Assembly (NCBI RefSeq): GCF_910594005.1 | Contig: NC_057815.1 | Span: 78,725,552-78,789,551 of the forward strand | Length of the DNA stretch: 64,000 nucleotides | Direction of reading: 5' to 3' | Origin: Cervus elaphus | Lineage: Eukaryota > Chordata > Mammalia > Artiodactyla > Cervidae | Shown here: in pieces, positions 20,775 through 32,165 of the stretch | Layout of the letters: the number at the start of each line of letters is the position of its first letter | How positions within the stretch are numbered: the stretch's first letter is position 1 | Notes under the pieces: model-generated | Databases searched by the model: none | What the model was told of the DNA's origin: nothing | The model's input: the letters and a program-made list of their open reading frames with translations, nothing else | Program-made: the position numbers and the translations under genes

Positions 20775-21334
20775 TAAGAATTAGCCATTATTTTATTATT
20801 TTTTTTTATTTATTTATTTTTTTTATATTTTTTTCCAGTGGGTTTTGTCATACATTGATATGAATCAGCCATGGATTTACATGTATTCCCAATCCCGATC
20901 CCCCCTCCCACCTCCCTCTCCACCCGATTCCTCTGGCTCTTCCCAGTGCACCAGGCCGGAGCACTTGTCTCATGCATCCCACCTGGGCTGGTGATCTGTT
21001 TCACCATAGATAGTATACATGCTGTTCTTTTGAAATATCCCACCCTCACATTCTCCCACAAAGTTCAAAAGTCTGTTCTGTATTTCTGTGTCTCTTTTTC
21101 TGTTTTGCATATAGGGTTATCGTTATCACCTTTCTAAATTCCATATATATGTGTTAGTATGCTGTAATGTTCTTTATCTTTCTGGCTTACTTCACTCTGT
21201 AAAATGGGCTCCAGTTTCATCCATCTCATTAGGACTGGTTCAAATGAATTCTTTTTAATGGCTGAGTAATATTCCATGGTGTATATGTACCACAGCTTCC
21301 TTATCCATTCATCTAAGAATTAGCCATTATTTTA
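20775..21334 (-). mobile_element. Young 5'-truncated L1, antisense, with about 20-bp target-site duplications
   Basis: The 21-bp direct repeat beginning TAAGAATTAGCCATTATTTT lies at 20775-20795 and 21314-21334. Between them is poly-T, then the reverse complement of the L1 3' UTR and the last ORF2 codons, truncated at about 21313. The junction reads ATTTT then AAATG in the presumed empty site, the canonical TTTT/AA nick of the L1 endonuclease. Sequence is nearly identical to the 3' end of the copy at 19.5-20.0 kb. Confidence 0.94.
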
Positions 21335-21527
21335 AATGTGACGCTATTAATAGGAAACTTGTTGACTTTTGGAAAAGGAAGTAACAGTGCCGAATCACTT
21401 TCAAGTTAATTTGGCCATAATATATAAGATCCATTGATTAGATTTTCTGCCAGGTCAGGGGCTTTAACGAACGGAGAACTTAAGAATATTCGACATGTTC
21501 ATTTGCGGTGGGATGTTACGAATATTT

Positions 21528-21807
21528 CCTAAAGGAAATCAACCCTGAATATTCGTTGTAAGAGCTGATGCTAAAGCTCCAATACTTTGGCCACCTGATG
21601 CATGAGCCAACTCATTGGAAAAGACCCTGATGCTGGGAAGAATTGAGGGCAAGAGGAGAAGGGGCTGACAGGATGAGATGGCTGGATGGCATCACTGACT
21701 CAATGGACATGAGTTTGAGCAAGCCCTAGGAGACAGGGAAGCCTGGTGTGCTGCAGTCCATGGGGTTGCAAAGTCAGACATGACTTAGTGACTAAACAGT
21801 AACAGCA
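21528..21807 (+). mobile_element. BovB LINE 3' fragment, sense
   Basis: GGAAATCAACCCTGAATATT, AATACTTTGGCCACCTGATG and GGCATCACTGACTCAATGGA are the distal ORF2 and 3' end of BovB. Truncated, with small deletions. Confidence 0.9.
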
Positions 21808-22251
21808 TTATGAACAGGTGGGGTGGGTGTGTGCTGTCAAGTAATGCAGTAACCAGGATGCAGTTTCCCAGTCCAAAACAGAATCTTCTATGGCCCTCAT
21901 CACCAGTGTACAAATGGTTAAGATTCTGATAAGTTACGTACAGCAAATACTATGTTTCAGGAGACATGTTGACTTTTTATAAATGGGAAGTGCAGCAATC
22001 TTCTATTAAAATCATTTAAAATACTTTTGTGGATTTTTAAAATTTGTTTTCTAGCATCTGTATTGATTTCAAGAGAAGGGAACAGCTGGGTTTTAAGGGA
22101 AGCATGGTTTGGCTACTTGTAATATTGAAGACACTGTTTAATTGAAATCTAAGGTATAAAGATGTATTTTGAAAAACCATTAGCTTCTATTAGTAGCAAT
22201 CTTTTATTTCTTTGATCATATAAAATTTACTTTGACATTTTATCACTTACC

Positions 22252-22453
22252 AATTTTTTTTTTTTTTTTTTTTTGTCCGTGCCAGTGTTAGCTGCAGCGC
22301 ATGGGATCTTTGATCTTCATTGCCGCAGGCAGTATCTGTGGTCGCAGCATGCAAACTCTTAATTGCGGAAGTGGGATCTAGTTCCCTGACCAGGGTTTGA
22401 ACCCTGCACTGGGAGCTTGGACTTTTAGCCACTGGACAACTAGGGAAGTTCCT
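22252..22453 (-). mobile_element. CHR-type SINE, antisense
   Basis: A T-run followed by GTGGTCGCAGCATGCAAACT, AGTTCCCTGACCAGGGTTTG and a right end CCACTGGACAACTAGGGAAG, the tRNA-Glu-like head of CHR elements in reverse. Confidence 0.85.
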
Positions 22454-22535
22454 TATCTATATTTTTTGCAACAAATCCAAGCAGGCTTTTCCTTCCTAGC
22501 AAAGTGTCAATAGCTACTTTTTAAACCTCTAATTT

Positions 22536-22585
22536 AACATATATGGTATATACATATATACATATAACATATATGGTATATACAG
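22536..22585. repeat. Short tandem duplication AACATATATGGTATATAC
   Basis: Two copies of the 18-mer separated by ATATATACATAT. Confidence 0.85.
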
Positions 22586-22885
22586 TTAAGAGAAACTTGG
22601 GTTTTTATTAAAAGTTGAGAAACTATTAGCAAAATCATTGCTTATTCCTGATTTTTCTTTATTCACACCTAGAGTAATTTATTTTTTCTGAGATTTCTTA
22701 GTTTATGAAATTACTACTCCTATAACTAAAAAAAAAATGGGTCTTTAAAAGACAAGGCTGTTGTGGTCAGGTTAAGTTATATTAGTCATAGCACTTTATA
22801 AAGCATAGAGTATTATATAAACATGTTAAATTTTTAACCACATGAATTACACTTGTTCTACACTTCAAATGGCATTTTAGCTGTA

Positions 22886-23096
22886 AGGTGTGTGTGCTTA
22901 GTCGCTCAGTCGTGTTGGACGCTTTGCAACCCTGTGGTCTGCAGCCTGCCAGGCTCCTCTGTCCATGGGGATTCTCCAGGCAAGAATACTGCAGTGGGTT
23001 GCCATTTCCTTCTCCAGGGGATCTTCCCAACCCAGGGATCCAACCCAGGTCTCCCGCATTGCAGGCGGATTCTTTACCGTTTGAGCCACCAGAGAA
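22886..23096 (-). mobile_element. Bov-tA SINE, antisense
   Basis: GCTTAGTCGCTCAGTCGTGT to GATTCTTTACCGTTTGAGCC. Several overlapping open frames here are the SINE read in different frames. Confidence 0.93.
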
Positions 23097-23324
23097 GATG
23101 GTACTTATTAAATTACCATCCTTCTCAGCGGAGCTACTGGTCTTTAGTACATCATTTCCCACATTTGCATCCTTAAATCAAGAATATTTTAAGCCTAGTT
23201 TCAACTTGATCTGTAAATTACTGTGCTTTTGGTAAAAAAAAAAAAACCTCTTTTCTGTGCCTCAGTATTCTCTTACTTATAAAATGAAGAAATAAGAGGG
23301 AAAATGAATCACATTTACAGTTAT

Positions 23325-23482
23325 TTATCTTGCTTAATCTCAGTTTTATGAGGTAGGTGTATGCTACTTTACAACCATCATCGCAAGGCAGACCAGGGGA
23401 ACAAACTCAGGGATTATGTTGTTTGTGGCACGCAGCTCAGAAGTGCCACAGCTGGGATTTGAACCTAGGTCTTTGCAGTGCC
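23325..23482 (+). mobile_element. MIR SINE relic
   Basis: TTTTATGAGGTAGGTGTATG and AGTGCCACAGCTGGGATTTG followed by AACCTAGG match the MIR core and 3' region. Confidence 0.65.
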
Positions 23483-24296
23483 AAAATTCAAGCTCCCCAC
23501 ACTGCAGTATATAACTTTCTAGGTGTGTTGTTGCAGCTGGGATAGTTCTGTATTCAGATAACCATTTTACATTTGCAATAGTTGCTCTCCAGCAGACAGC
23601 AAAACTATAGGAGCAGGTAAAAATCAAGTTTTACTTTTACAGTTTGGTATTTCTAATGCCAAATATCAAGTTAGTTTGTCCTTTCAGTGTTCAAAATGAA
23701 TGTTAGCAAAGCTGAGGCCAACTCTTCATCTTCCAGCACCATGTAGCTCTTCCCATGTTACACAGCTCTCAGAGTTAACTAGGTTTCATTCCTTATTAAA
23801 TAACATACTATTTGTGGGTATATCATTTTGACACCAAAATTAAATTATTATCTATTGTTGAATTAGCAAGAATATACTTTATCTCAACTGTTAAATAAAT
23901 ACTAAGCAGAATAAGAGTTCCAAGGTATTCTCTTTATACTATGCTTTCGTGCAGCTTCAGAATGGAAATGGACGCTAGGATTTATAAATGTAGCTGCTCT
24001 TGAGAGCAAACTCTGCCTTTTAAAATTTTTCAATTTTAGTCATTTTTTTAGAAAAAACTTAGAGTCATTATTCCTTTCAGCTGAGCGTATATGAGCCTAT
24101 GAATGGGGCAAAACTGGAAACTTAGTATTCAGCGCGTACAGGTCTTTTGTGTATTTTCTTGTTTCCGGAATGAGTCACCACAACTTTGGAAAGTATTAGG
24201 AGGAATGGCTTCCTAAAAAGCCTTAAAAATGGAAAAACTGGTAAAAAATAAACCATGTTTTAAAAGTATCATTTGAGAAAGTCTCTACAGGACTCT

Positions 24297-24516
24297 TATT
24301 TTCTAGGCAAAGTGAACTGAAAGCCTCTCAGTGGTGTCCGACTCTTTGTGACTCCATGGACAGTATAGTCCATGGAATTCTCCAGGCCAGGATACTGGAG
24401 TGCATAGCCTTTCCCTTCTCCAGGGGATCTTCCCAACTCAGGGATTGAACCCAGGCCTCCCGCATTGCAGGCGGATTCTTTACCAGCGGAGCCACAGGGG
24501 AAGCCTATTTTCTAGG
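24297..24516 (-). mobile_element. Bov-tA SINE, antisense, with target-site duplication
   Basis: TATTTTCTAGG at 24297-24307 and 24506-24516 flanks an antisense SINE with GGCGGATTCTTTACCAGCGG at its tRNA-like end. Confidence 0.92.
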
Positions 24517-24599
24517 TAGATACTTCAATATAATTTTCTAATTACCTAGTTAATTTCATTCCCGTTAAGATACAGACCTTTTCTTCAAACTATACATAT

Positions 24600-24792
24600 G
24601 CTCACCCTGAGCTATTTAATAGCTAGCTTATTGTGTTTCAGTCATTGTTCTCAGTTTTTAAATGTAAATATTGTTAAGTTTCATCACAATCTCGTAAGGT
24701 CAGTATTCATATTATCACCATTTCACTAAAGACATGTTGAGTAACTTCAGTGACAGGATTCAAGACAGGCAGCTTGGTCCCAGAGCCTCTTA
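24600..24792 (+). mobile_element. MIR SINE relic
   Basis: Diverged MIR order: TTTCAGTCATTGTTCTCAG, AATCTCGTAAGGTCAGTATT, ACCATTTCACTAAAGACATG, GGATTCAAGACAGGCAG. Confidence 0.55.
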
Positions 24793-26235
24793 AGAGATTC
24801 CTCTCTCAAAAAATACCAACTTAGCAGTAAATCCTGGAGGTTAGCACATTAAAGACTTATGAGTTGGGAAAACGCCTGTTAACGTAGTGAAAACGACTGG
24901 TTGAACTTCCAGGTAGCACCTGCTGCAGGACTATAGAAGTAAGAATATTACAGAAATAAGTCTGTAGCCAAAGCCACAGCAATCTTACTGTCCTCTGGAT
25001 TTGAACAGTAATGAAAGTAATGAATGATCTATTCCTTTAACGTTCTGATTCATGAGTGGTGGTAGATGGTGTGGATTAATAATTAAGGGTCCACCAGAAA
25101 AACACCTCAGGTTCTTAGTTAGAGGGCAAGTTATTAGCTGAGGACCAAAAAAAATTCTTTAGTTTTGCTATGAGATAATAAGCTATGGAAAAAGAAATGT
25201 CTAATAATTTTTTTAACTTAATAAATGTCTTTGTGGTTGAAAGTACATGTTCTTTCTGTGCAGATACCAGAGCTTGGTATGTAGAAATAGCTCCTTGATC
25301 TTCCCCAGCTTGTTTTGCAGGTGTATCTTGAATGTGTTTTTCCTTGACATGTATCGCCTCTCCACCCTTCATCCTTACCATCACCAATGCAGTTATTAAT
25401 TTGTAAAATATAACACGAGGCTCATATCTTGTAGGGTGTCAGGCTGGTTGAGATTCTCCCACTCTTCATCCCTCGCCATCCCTCAGCGTTCAGTCTGACC
25501 TTTACCTACCAAACACATTCCTCTGTTAAGGACCTGGGGAATCTTGTTGGAGCAGTTCTGTACCTAGGTTTCAAGAACATACCGATTAAGTGAAAATATT
25601 ACCATTTGTCGGGACTAGCCCATAACATTGTGTTTTCTCTAAGATGTTCTGAGGCCAGTTTCCCTTTTATGGTGGGTAAATATGTGAACATTTTTGTGAT
25701 GGTAGCATTGACTCATCTTTAATTAGGAGGTCAGAAAGGTCTTTTTGTGCTTTTATATTTTCAACATCGCAAGACATTCAAAAGCAGTTTACCTGAAGAC
25801 CTCTTATCTGCATCAGTTGTGTTTTTTGAATAATTAAAAAATTACACTTTAATTGAATGACTCTTTAGCAGAAGTTTCTGCCACCTGGTACTCATAAAAA
25901 TAACAGATATTTGTTGGACTTTTGCTTCTTTGTATTTAAAGAAAAATTAAGAAGTTAGAGGGAGGATAAGATTGTGACAAATGGAAAAGTACTCGTGTAT
26001 TGAATAGATTAGTGGACTAGGACACACAAGTAACATGGACAGTCAGAAATCTGATTCGATTAGGAACAAATTTTGTTAAAAGAAAACTTTAACGTTTCGT
26101 TGCAGTTTCCCCTCAGCACTGAAGGAAACTCCTTAGTGGTGAGTGTTGGCTGTTGGCATTGGCCTGAAGTTTCAAAACAATCAGATTACCAAGCAACAGA
26201 ATTTTTAAAATTTCTATACATCTTTTTGATGCATG
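24793..26235. other. Intergenic, no feature recognised
   Basis: About 1.4 kb without a clear transposon or gene. Open frames here (e.g. 25115-25387) have no recognisable motif. Confidence 0.55.
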
Positions 26236-26236
26236 A

Positions 26237-26456
26237 GTGCTACATGAGTCGCTTTAGTCGTGTACGACTCTTTGTGACCCCATGGACTATAACCCTCCAG
26301 TTACAGTCATCTGTCCATGGGGATTCTCCAAGCAAGAATACTGGAGTAGGTTGCCACTCCCTACTCCAGAGGATCTTTCCAACCCAGGGATGAAACCCCA
26401 CATCTCTTAGGTCTCCTGCATTGGCAGGCAGGTTCTTTATCACTAGCGCCAGCTTG
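26237..26456 (-). mobile_element. Bov-tA SINE, antisense
   Basis: GTCGCTTTAGTCGTGTACGA, GCAAGAATACTGGAGTAGGT and CAGGCAGGTTCTTTATCACT. Confidence 0.92.
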
Positions 26457-27175
26457 GTTTGATAATTGCATTTTATTTCACCTTTAGAAAGACATGTTTA
26501 AACCATAAGCAGTGACAAAATGTATAAGAAGTGATGATGTTCGTGTACACTTTTCTTGGTGAACGGTGAAGATGCTCACTGACCCTTGTGTACCAAATGT
26601 GTTGACAAAAAGATCAAACTCTTGATTTACTACTTCAACACCTCTACCCACCTGTCCTCTGCTCCCAATGAGACATTGATGTGGATTCAAGGGGAAGGAC
26701 GTTTGTTAGGCCATGGTGTCCAGACTGCCTGCCATCAGTTAGAATTCTCCCTTATTTTTCCACATGGCAGGTGTGGTCAGGTCAGCCTAAAGCTGTCTCT
26801 ACTTGGATGACAGCCTCCTTAGGAAGGGCTGAATTAGGCAGATTCAGTTATCTGCTTTGCATCTTTGGGAGAATCTCATTTGCTTTTGACTTGTGTTCTT
26901 GGACAATTCACTGTGTACTTCTTGGCTGGGGAATGGTAAACTGAAGGGCTGAGATAAGGGTGTGGGCCTGTAGGAGAGAACGCACAAAAGCCGTTCAACC
27001 TGCTTTTGCTCTTGACTTAGGCCACAGTGCGCTGGCAAATGTTTGAACAGTCAGCTCTCTGGAAAACAAATGTATATACATATATAATCAAAACTGAGTC
27101 TATTAGAAATGTTACTGATACACAAAAGATAATATATACAATTTGCAAATTTAATAGAATATACAATGCCATTAA

Positions 27176-28007
27176 ATACAAATGCAGTTCAGTTCAGTCA
27201 CTCAGTTGTATCCGACTCTTTGCAGCCCCATGGAATGCAGCATGCCAGGCCTCCCTGTCCATCACCAACTCCTGGAGCTTGCTCAAATTCATGTCCATTG
27301 TGTCAGTGATGCCATCTAACCATCTCATTCTCTGTTGTTCCTTTCTCCTGCCTTCAATCTTTCCCAGCATCAGGGTCTTTTCTAATGAGTCAGTTTTTCA
27401 CATCAGGTGGCCAAAGTATTGGAGTTTCAGCTTCAGCATCAGTCCTTCCAATGAACATTCAGGCCTGATTTCCTTTAGAATTGACTGGTTGGATCTCCTT
27501 GCAGTCCAAGAGAATCTCAAGAGTCTTCAACATCACAGTTCAAAAGCATCAATTCTTTATCACTCAGCTTTCTTTATGGTCCAACTCACATCCATACATG
27601 ACTACTGGAAAAACCATAGCATTGACTAGACGGACCTTTGTTGGCAAAGTAATGTCTCTGCTTTTTAATGTGCTGTCTAGGTGAGTCATAGCTTTTATTC
27701 CAAGGAGCAAGTGTCTTTTAATTTCATGGCTGCATTCACCATCTGTAGTGATTTTGGAGACCACGAAAATAAAGTCTGTCACTGTTTGCATTGTTTCCCC
27801 ATCTATTTGCCATGAAGTGATGGGACTGGATGCCGTGATCTTCATTTTTTGAATGTTGAGTTTTAATCCAACTTTCTCACTCTCCTCTTTCACTTTCATC
27901 AAGATGCTCTTTAGTTCCTCTTCACTTTCTGCCATAAGGGTGGTGTCATCTGCACATCTGAGGTTATTGATATTTCTCCCCTTGATTCCAGCTTGTGCTT
28001 CAAATAC
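27176..28007 (-). mobile_element. BovB LINE, 5'-truncated, antisense
   Basis: Left end is the BovB terminus in reverse (CAGTTCAGTTCAGTCACTCA). The - strand encodes AGIKGRNINNLRCADDTTLM (the RT catalytic ADD region), [20 protein letters not shown] and KLNIQKMKITASSPITSWQI, broken by frameshifts. AAATACA at 27176-27182 and 28001-28007 may be the target-site duplication. Confidence 0.92.
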
Positions 28008-28202
28008 AGTACATGTATAAATACAGTAAGAATTCAATAAAAGTATACAGTTTACACACAGAACATACAGTACTCTTTATTGTGAATTTTATATAGCTCA
28101 CTGATTCTCAAAGAATGCTTTCGTTGAATGCAGTTGATGAGTAAGTGGTTCCCAACATGAATGTTGATTGATGTTTTTCTTAACATGAAAGAGTAAGGTA
28201 AA

Positions 28203-28303
28203 GGACTTCCCTGGTAGTCCAGTGGATAAAACTCCATGCTTCCACTGCAGGGGGTATGTGTGATCTCACATGCCACATGGCATGGCCAAAAAAAAAAAAA
28301 AGT
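28203..28303 (+). mobile_element. CHR-type SINE, sense
   Basis: GGACTTCCCTGGTAGTCCAG start, a shortened body CACATGCCACATGGCATGGC and an A14 tail. Confidence 0.85.
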
Positions 28304-28764
28304 TAAGATGATAGTTAAAACAACAAAGATGTCATATTTTGGAATTTGTCAATAAAGAGAGTAACATGTTTTCTAAAATCAGACAGTTAAATACTTATTA
28401 ACATTTCCTCAAATTTTGTGCTTTTTCACAATGTACCAGCTACAAGCATGACACTTTTAAGTTTAATCTGCATTATTTGCATTTTTCTCTCACTTTCTTA
28501 AGTCTAGAGACAGCAATATATCAATTTCCAGTTTTCTAGCATTTGCTGATCTCCACGATAAAATGTTCTAATCTCCAGCCACCAATGTGTTGTCACTGAC
28601 AGTGGCGTTGGGAAGAGATGCATGGCTCTGCGCCGTTTGATTGCATTTCCCACCAGTGTATAGACAACAGATGTAAAAATCTCAAGAACGTAGAGAACAG
28701 TTAAATGTAGTAAGTGATTAGGACATAATGAACTTTGCATATTAGCTTTGGTTTTGATATAATT

Positions 28765-28965
28765 TACTGGTGGCTCAGTGTTTAAAAAAAAAAAAAACGT
28801 CCACCTGCCAGTGCAGGAGACCCAAGAGACACGGGTTCACTCTCTGGGTCGGGAAGATCCCCTGGTGTATGAAATGGCAACTCGCTCCAGTGTTCTTGCC
28901 TGGGAAGTCCCATGGCATCCATGGGGTCGCAAAGAGTCAGATACGACTGAGCACACACACATTTA
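28765..28965 (+). mobile_element. Bov-tA SINE, sense, with an internal A14 run
   Basis: CTGGTGGCTCAGTG, then 14 A residues (28784-28797) within the tRNA-like head, then GTGCAGGAGACCCAAGAGAC and the usual tail ATACGACTGAGCACACACAC. Confidence 0.9.
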
Positions 28966-30005
28966 GTAATAAACAGTCGGCCTTGGTGAGCTGATACAAG
29001 CCATCTTCAACACACCACTGACCTTACACTTTACAACTCAAATCAGTGGTTCCCTAATACTAAGAATGCTGGGAACAGGAGAAGACATGCCGGTACACCA
29101 TGCTTTTTAAAGTAGAGTCCAGGGCCCCACCCCTGGAGATAAGTCTGAGATGAGACTTGAAACTATAGAATGAAGCCATACCTCCCTGGGTGATTGTGAT
29201 GTGTGACCACATTTAAGAACCGTTCTTCTGGCAAGAGTGCTTACAGTTCAAGCCAGCTCACCAGGATCCATCAGGTCAGGGTTTGCAGCAGGAGTCCCAT
29301 TAACAGTCGTGTCTGCCTTTGCCTCGCCTTGTTCTCTGCTCGTGTATTATGTCCCTTCAGAATCTTGTGGTGGAGAGAAGAGAAAGCATGGAGGCCGAGG
29401 AGAATGAGGTCTCGTGTTTAGGATCCTGGGGCCCAGCCACTTTTCCTACCACTGTTAACACAGGGAATCTTGGCTAGCACCCCTGTGGATCCTACAGAAG
29501 TAGAATCTACCCCACTTTCTCAGTTCCTGACTAGAAATCAGACTCTTAGAAAATACTGAAAAAGCAGAACCAGATATGAAAGGCTGTGGGCTAATTAGTT
29601 GGAACTAAGATCTTTGGCTGGCTACTGACTCATGGGTAAGTTCTATCGCCTGTAGCCCATAGTTTCATGTCTTTGTTTAGTAAACCTTAGCAGCAAAGCT
29701 TGATTGGCTCTTGTGTTGGTGTGTAGGCTGTTCAACAAATGTAAGAGAACAGTAGCCTCCATCCTTTTTTTGAAATTAATTCATGAAAACCTGAAATTAG
29801 AACATAGGAGGTGGGGAATGATGTCATCTTTTCAACAGGACTTTTGCTTTATGAAAAACAGAAAGTCACCTAAAAAATACCCTTCAGATAATTTTAAATG
29901 GTGCTTGCAAAATCCTCCCTGATATATGTAATAGTAGAAATACTCCTATTGCATTAAACAGACTAAACCTATATTCATTGTGCAGTACCCAGAACCTGTC
30001 TTCTT
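28966..30005. other. Intergenic, no feature recognised
   Basis: About 1 kb of apparently single-copy sequence with slightly higher GC than its surroundings. No gene supported. Confidence 0.55.
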
Positions 30006-30006
30006 G

Positions 30007-30224
30007 TGTGTGTGTGCACATTCAGTCATGTACGACTCTGCAATCCCATGAGTTGTAGCCCTCTGGGCTCCTCTGTCCATGAGATTTTCCAGATAAGAAT
30101 ACTGGAGTGGGTTGCCATTTCCTGCTCCAGGGGATCTTCTCAACCCAGGGATTGAACCTGCCTCTCATGTCTCTCTACACTGGCAGGTGGATTCTTTCAC
30201 CATTAGCACCGCCTGGGAAGCCCC
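30007..30224 (-). mobile_element. Bov-tA SINE, antisense
   Basis: GTGTGTGCACATTCAGTCAT, AAGAATACTGGAGTGGGTTG and a right end CCGCCTGGGAAGCCCC. Confidence 0.92.
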
Positions 30225-31146
30225 TATCTTCTTATAACTGTGCAATAGAAAATATGGGCCAATTGGGACAGAGCTGGGGAGAGAATTGGGGAATTACATA
30301 CTATCCTAAGTGTCTTTGGCAACAGTCAAAACACTATAACCTTTTTCTTTGCTAGACTGAGAGTAATTTGCAGGCAACAGGAGTGAGCCAGCAATTTTGA
30401 AACTGCTTTTTTGTCCCTATAACACATCCTGGCCAATGAAATTACTCATGAGAATTAAGGAACCTTAGCTTGAGTGAAAGTTTTAAATTCTTGAAATATC
30501 CATCATAAAGCATATATATAGGGGAAAAATTTATGGGTTGTGGAGCAGAGAGGCCAATGCATGAAATCAGATAAACCTAAAATTGCATAGACTCATAAAA
30601 TTCTATTGTTTATTTAATCATTTTACCCAGAATTTCTCATGGAGAATTTAAAAAGCCAGTGCCTGGGGATGGAGGTGGGGATCTTTCAGGGTTCATTAGA
30701 AGTCAGATCATTTTCCTGAGCAATTTCCAAGTCTCCTGACAAGCATTAAGTACATTAGTGCATATGAGCTATGCTACAGATAGAAGCAAAAATAGGAGAT
30801 GATTAGGGCATTACTTGAGTTTTTATTTTTATCTTTTTTAAGTAATGACATTGCTATCTAAAAGCTTCCTTAAGCTGTATGAATGTATAATTTCAAAGAG
30901 AGAATGTCTAACTTGATATGACAGGCAGGCTGCTGTTGGACATGGAGAACAGAGATTGGAAAGAGAAGCAAGCAAACCAGGAGATTTGTTTTACTAATTT
31001 TCTAGTAGTGCTTCACGTCTGTGCCAAGACCATTTACTCTTGTTTTCTTCTACCTTAGCTGCTCTGACTTGGAAACCTGTAATAATCTGTGCAGCAGCAT
31101 GCTCATGGCACAAAGGGATCCAGCAGATCTGACCCCTACCTCCTCC
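30225..31146. other. Intergenic, no feature recognised
   Basis: About 0.9 kb without recognisable genes or transposons. Confidence 0.55.
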
Positions 31147-31147
31147 C

Positions 31148-31377
31148 CTGGGCTTCCCAGATGGCGCTAGTGGTAGAGAACCCGCCTACCAATGCAGGAG
31201 TCGTAAGAGACCCAGGTTCCATCCCTGGGTCGGGAAGATATCCAGAGGAAGGCATAGCAACCTGCTCCAGTATTCTTGTCTGGAGAATCCAATGGCCAGA
31301 GGAGGCTGATGGGCCCCAGTCCATGGGGTTGTGGAGTCGGACATCACTGAAGCAACTTAGCACGCAGCATGCACACA
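31148..31377 (+). mobile_element. Bov-tA SINE, sense
   Basis: GGGCTTCCCAGATGGCGCTA start, CCATCCCTGGGTCGGGAAGA, CTCCAGTATTCTTGTCTGGA, and ACTGAAGCAACTTAGCACGC tail. It accounts for the 156-residue open frame at 31089-31559. Confidence 0.92.
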
Positions 31378-32034
31378 CCCCTTCCCCTACCCGTCTACCT
31401 GACGGGTCACATGTGAGGCTTACTGACCCGTGTCTCTGCCCCTGGGCACCCACTATCTTCCTGTCTACAAGTGCCATTTACATTGCTCTTTGCCACCTGA
31501 ACCCCTCATATCATGACGTTTTGCAAAGAGATCCTGTTCCAGGGAGGCTTCCGGGATGATCACCAGCCTGTAGCCGTCTGCAGACCAGACTACAGAACAA
31601 GCACCGCTGAGCCTAAGGTCACTGCTGTAGGTCCCTTGGAGGAGTAGGCTGATGCCCTGCACTGGCACTAACCCCTGACTAGCCTCTGCATACTCTGTAT
31701 GCTGTCCCTGGGGCCAAGAAGCAATGCCAGATGGAGCTAATGGGCACAGAATCTGACTTTTCAAGAAACAGAGCCCTTCCTGACCTGGCCATGACTCTCC
31801 AGCCTCTCCCTTAATCGTGTCCCTCTTATGCATCCACGTGGATCCATCTGTTGTTTGGCCTCCCCTAAAATGACCACTGCTTGCCTTTTAAAATAAAGTT
31901 CAGGTCAAGCATCACTTCTTGGCTTTGGGATGTATTCTGGAATCTCCTAGGTAGAGTCAAACAGCCCTCTGCACACCTATAAATGCCTTGTGGATCTTTC
32001 CTTAGGACACTTCTAGCTTTATCTAATCATGACC
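31378..32034. other. Intergenic, no feature recognised
   Basis: Relatively GC-rich single-copy sequence. Open frames on both strands lack known motifs. Confidence 0.55.
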
Positions 32035-32165
32035 TTTCTTATTTGCCATATTGTGAGCTTTCTAAAAGCAGACCATGTTTGTTCAACTCTGTCTCCCGCA
32101 CCCAACAAAAATGCCTGACACATAGTAATTCCTCAGCTAGTGGTTGAATGAATGAATGACCTGTT
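32035..32165 (+). mobile_element. L2 LINE relic (3' end)
   Basis: TGTGAGCTTTCTAAAAGCAG, ATGCCTGACACATAGTAATT and TGGTTGAATGAATGAATGAC match the L2 3' end order. Confidence 0.7.

Noticed and set aside
27027..27629. A 200-residue open frame on the + strand
   Set aside because: It is the antisense of a BovB element plus upstream flank, with no conserved domain in this frame.
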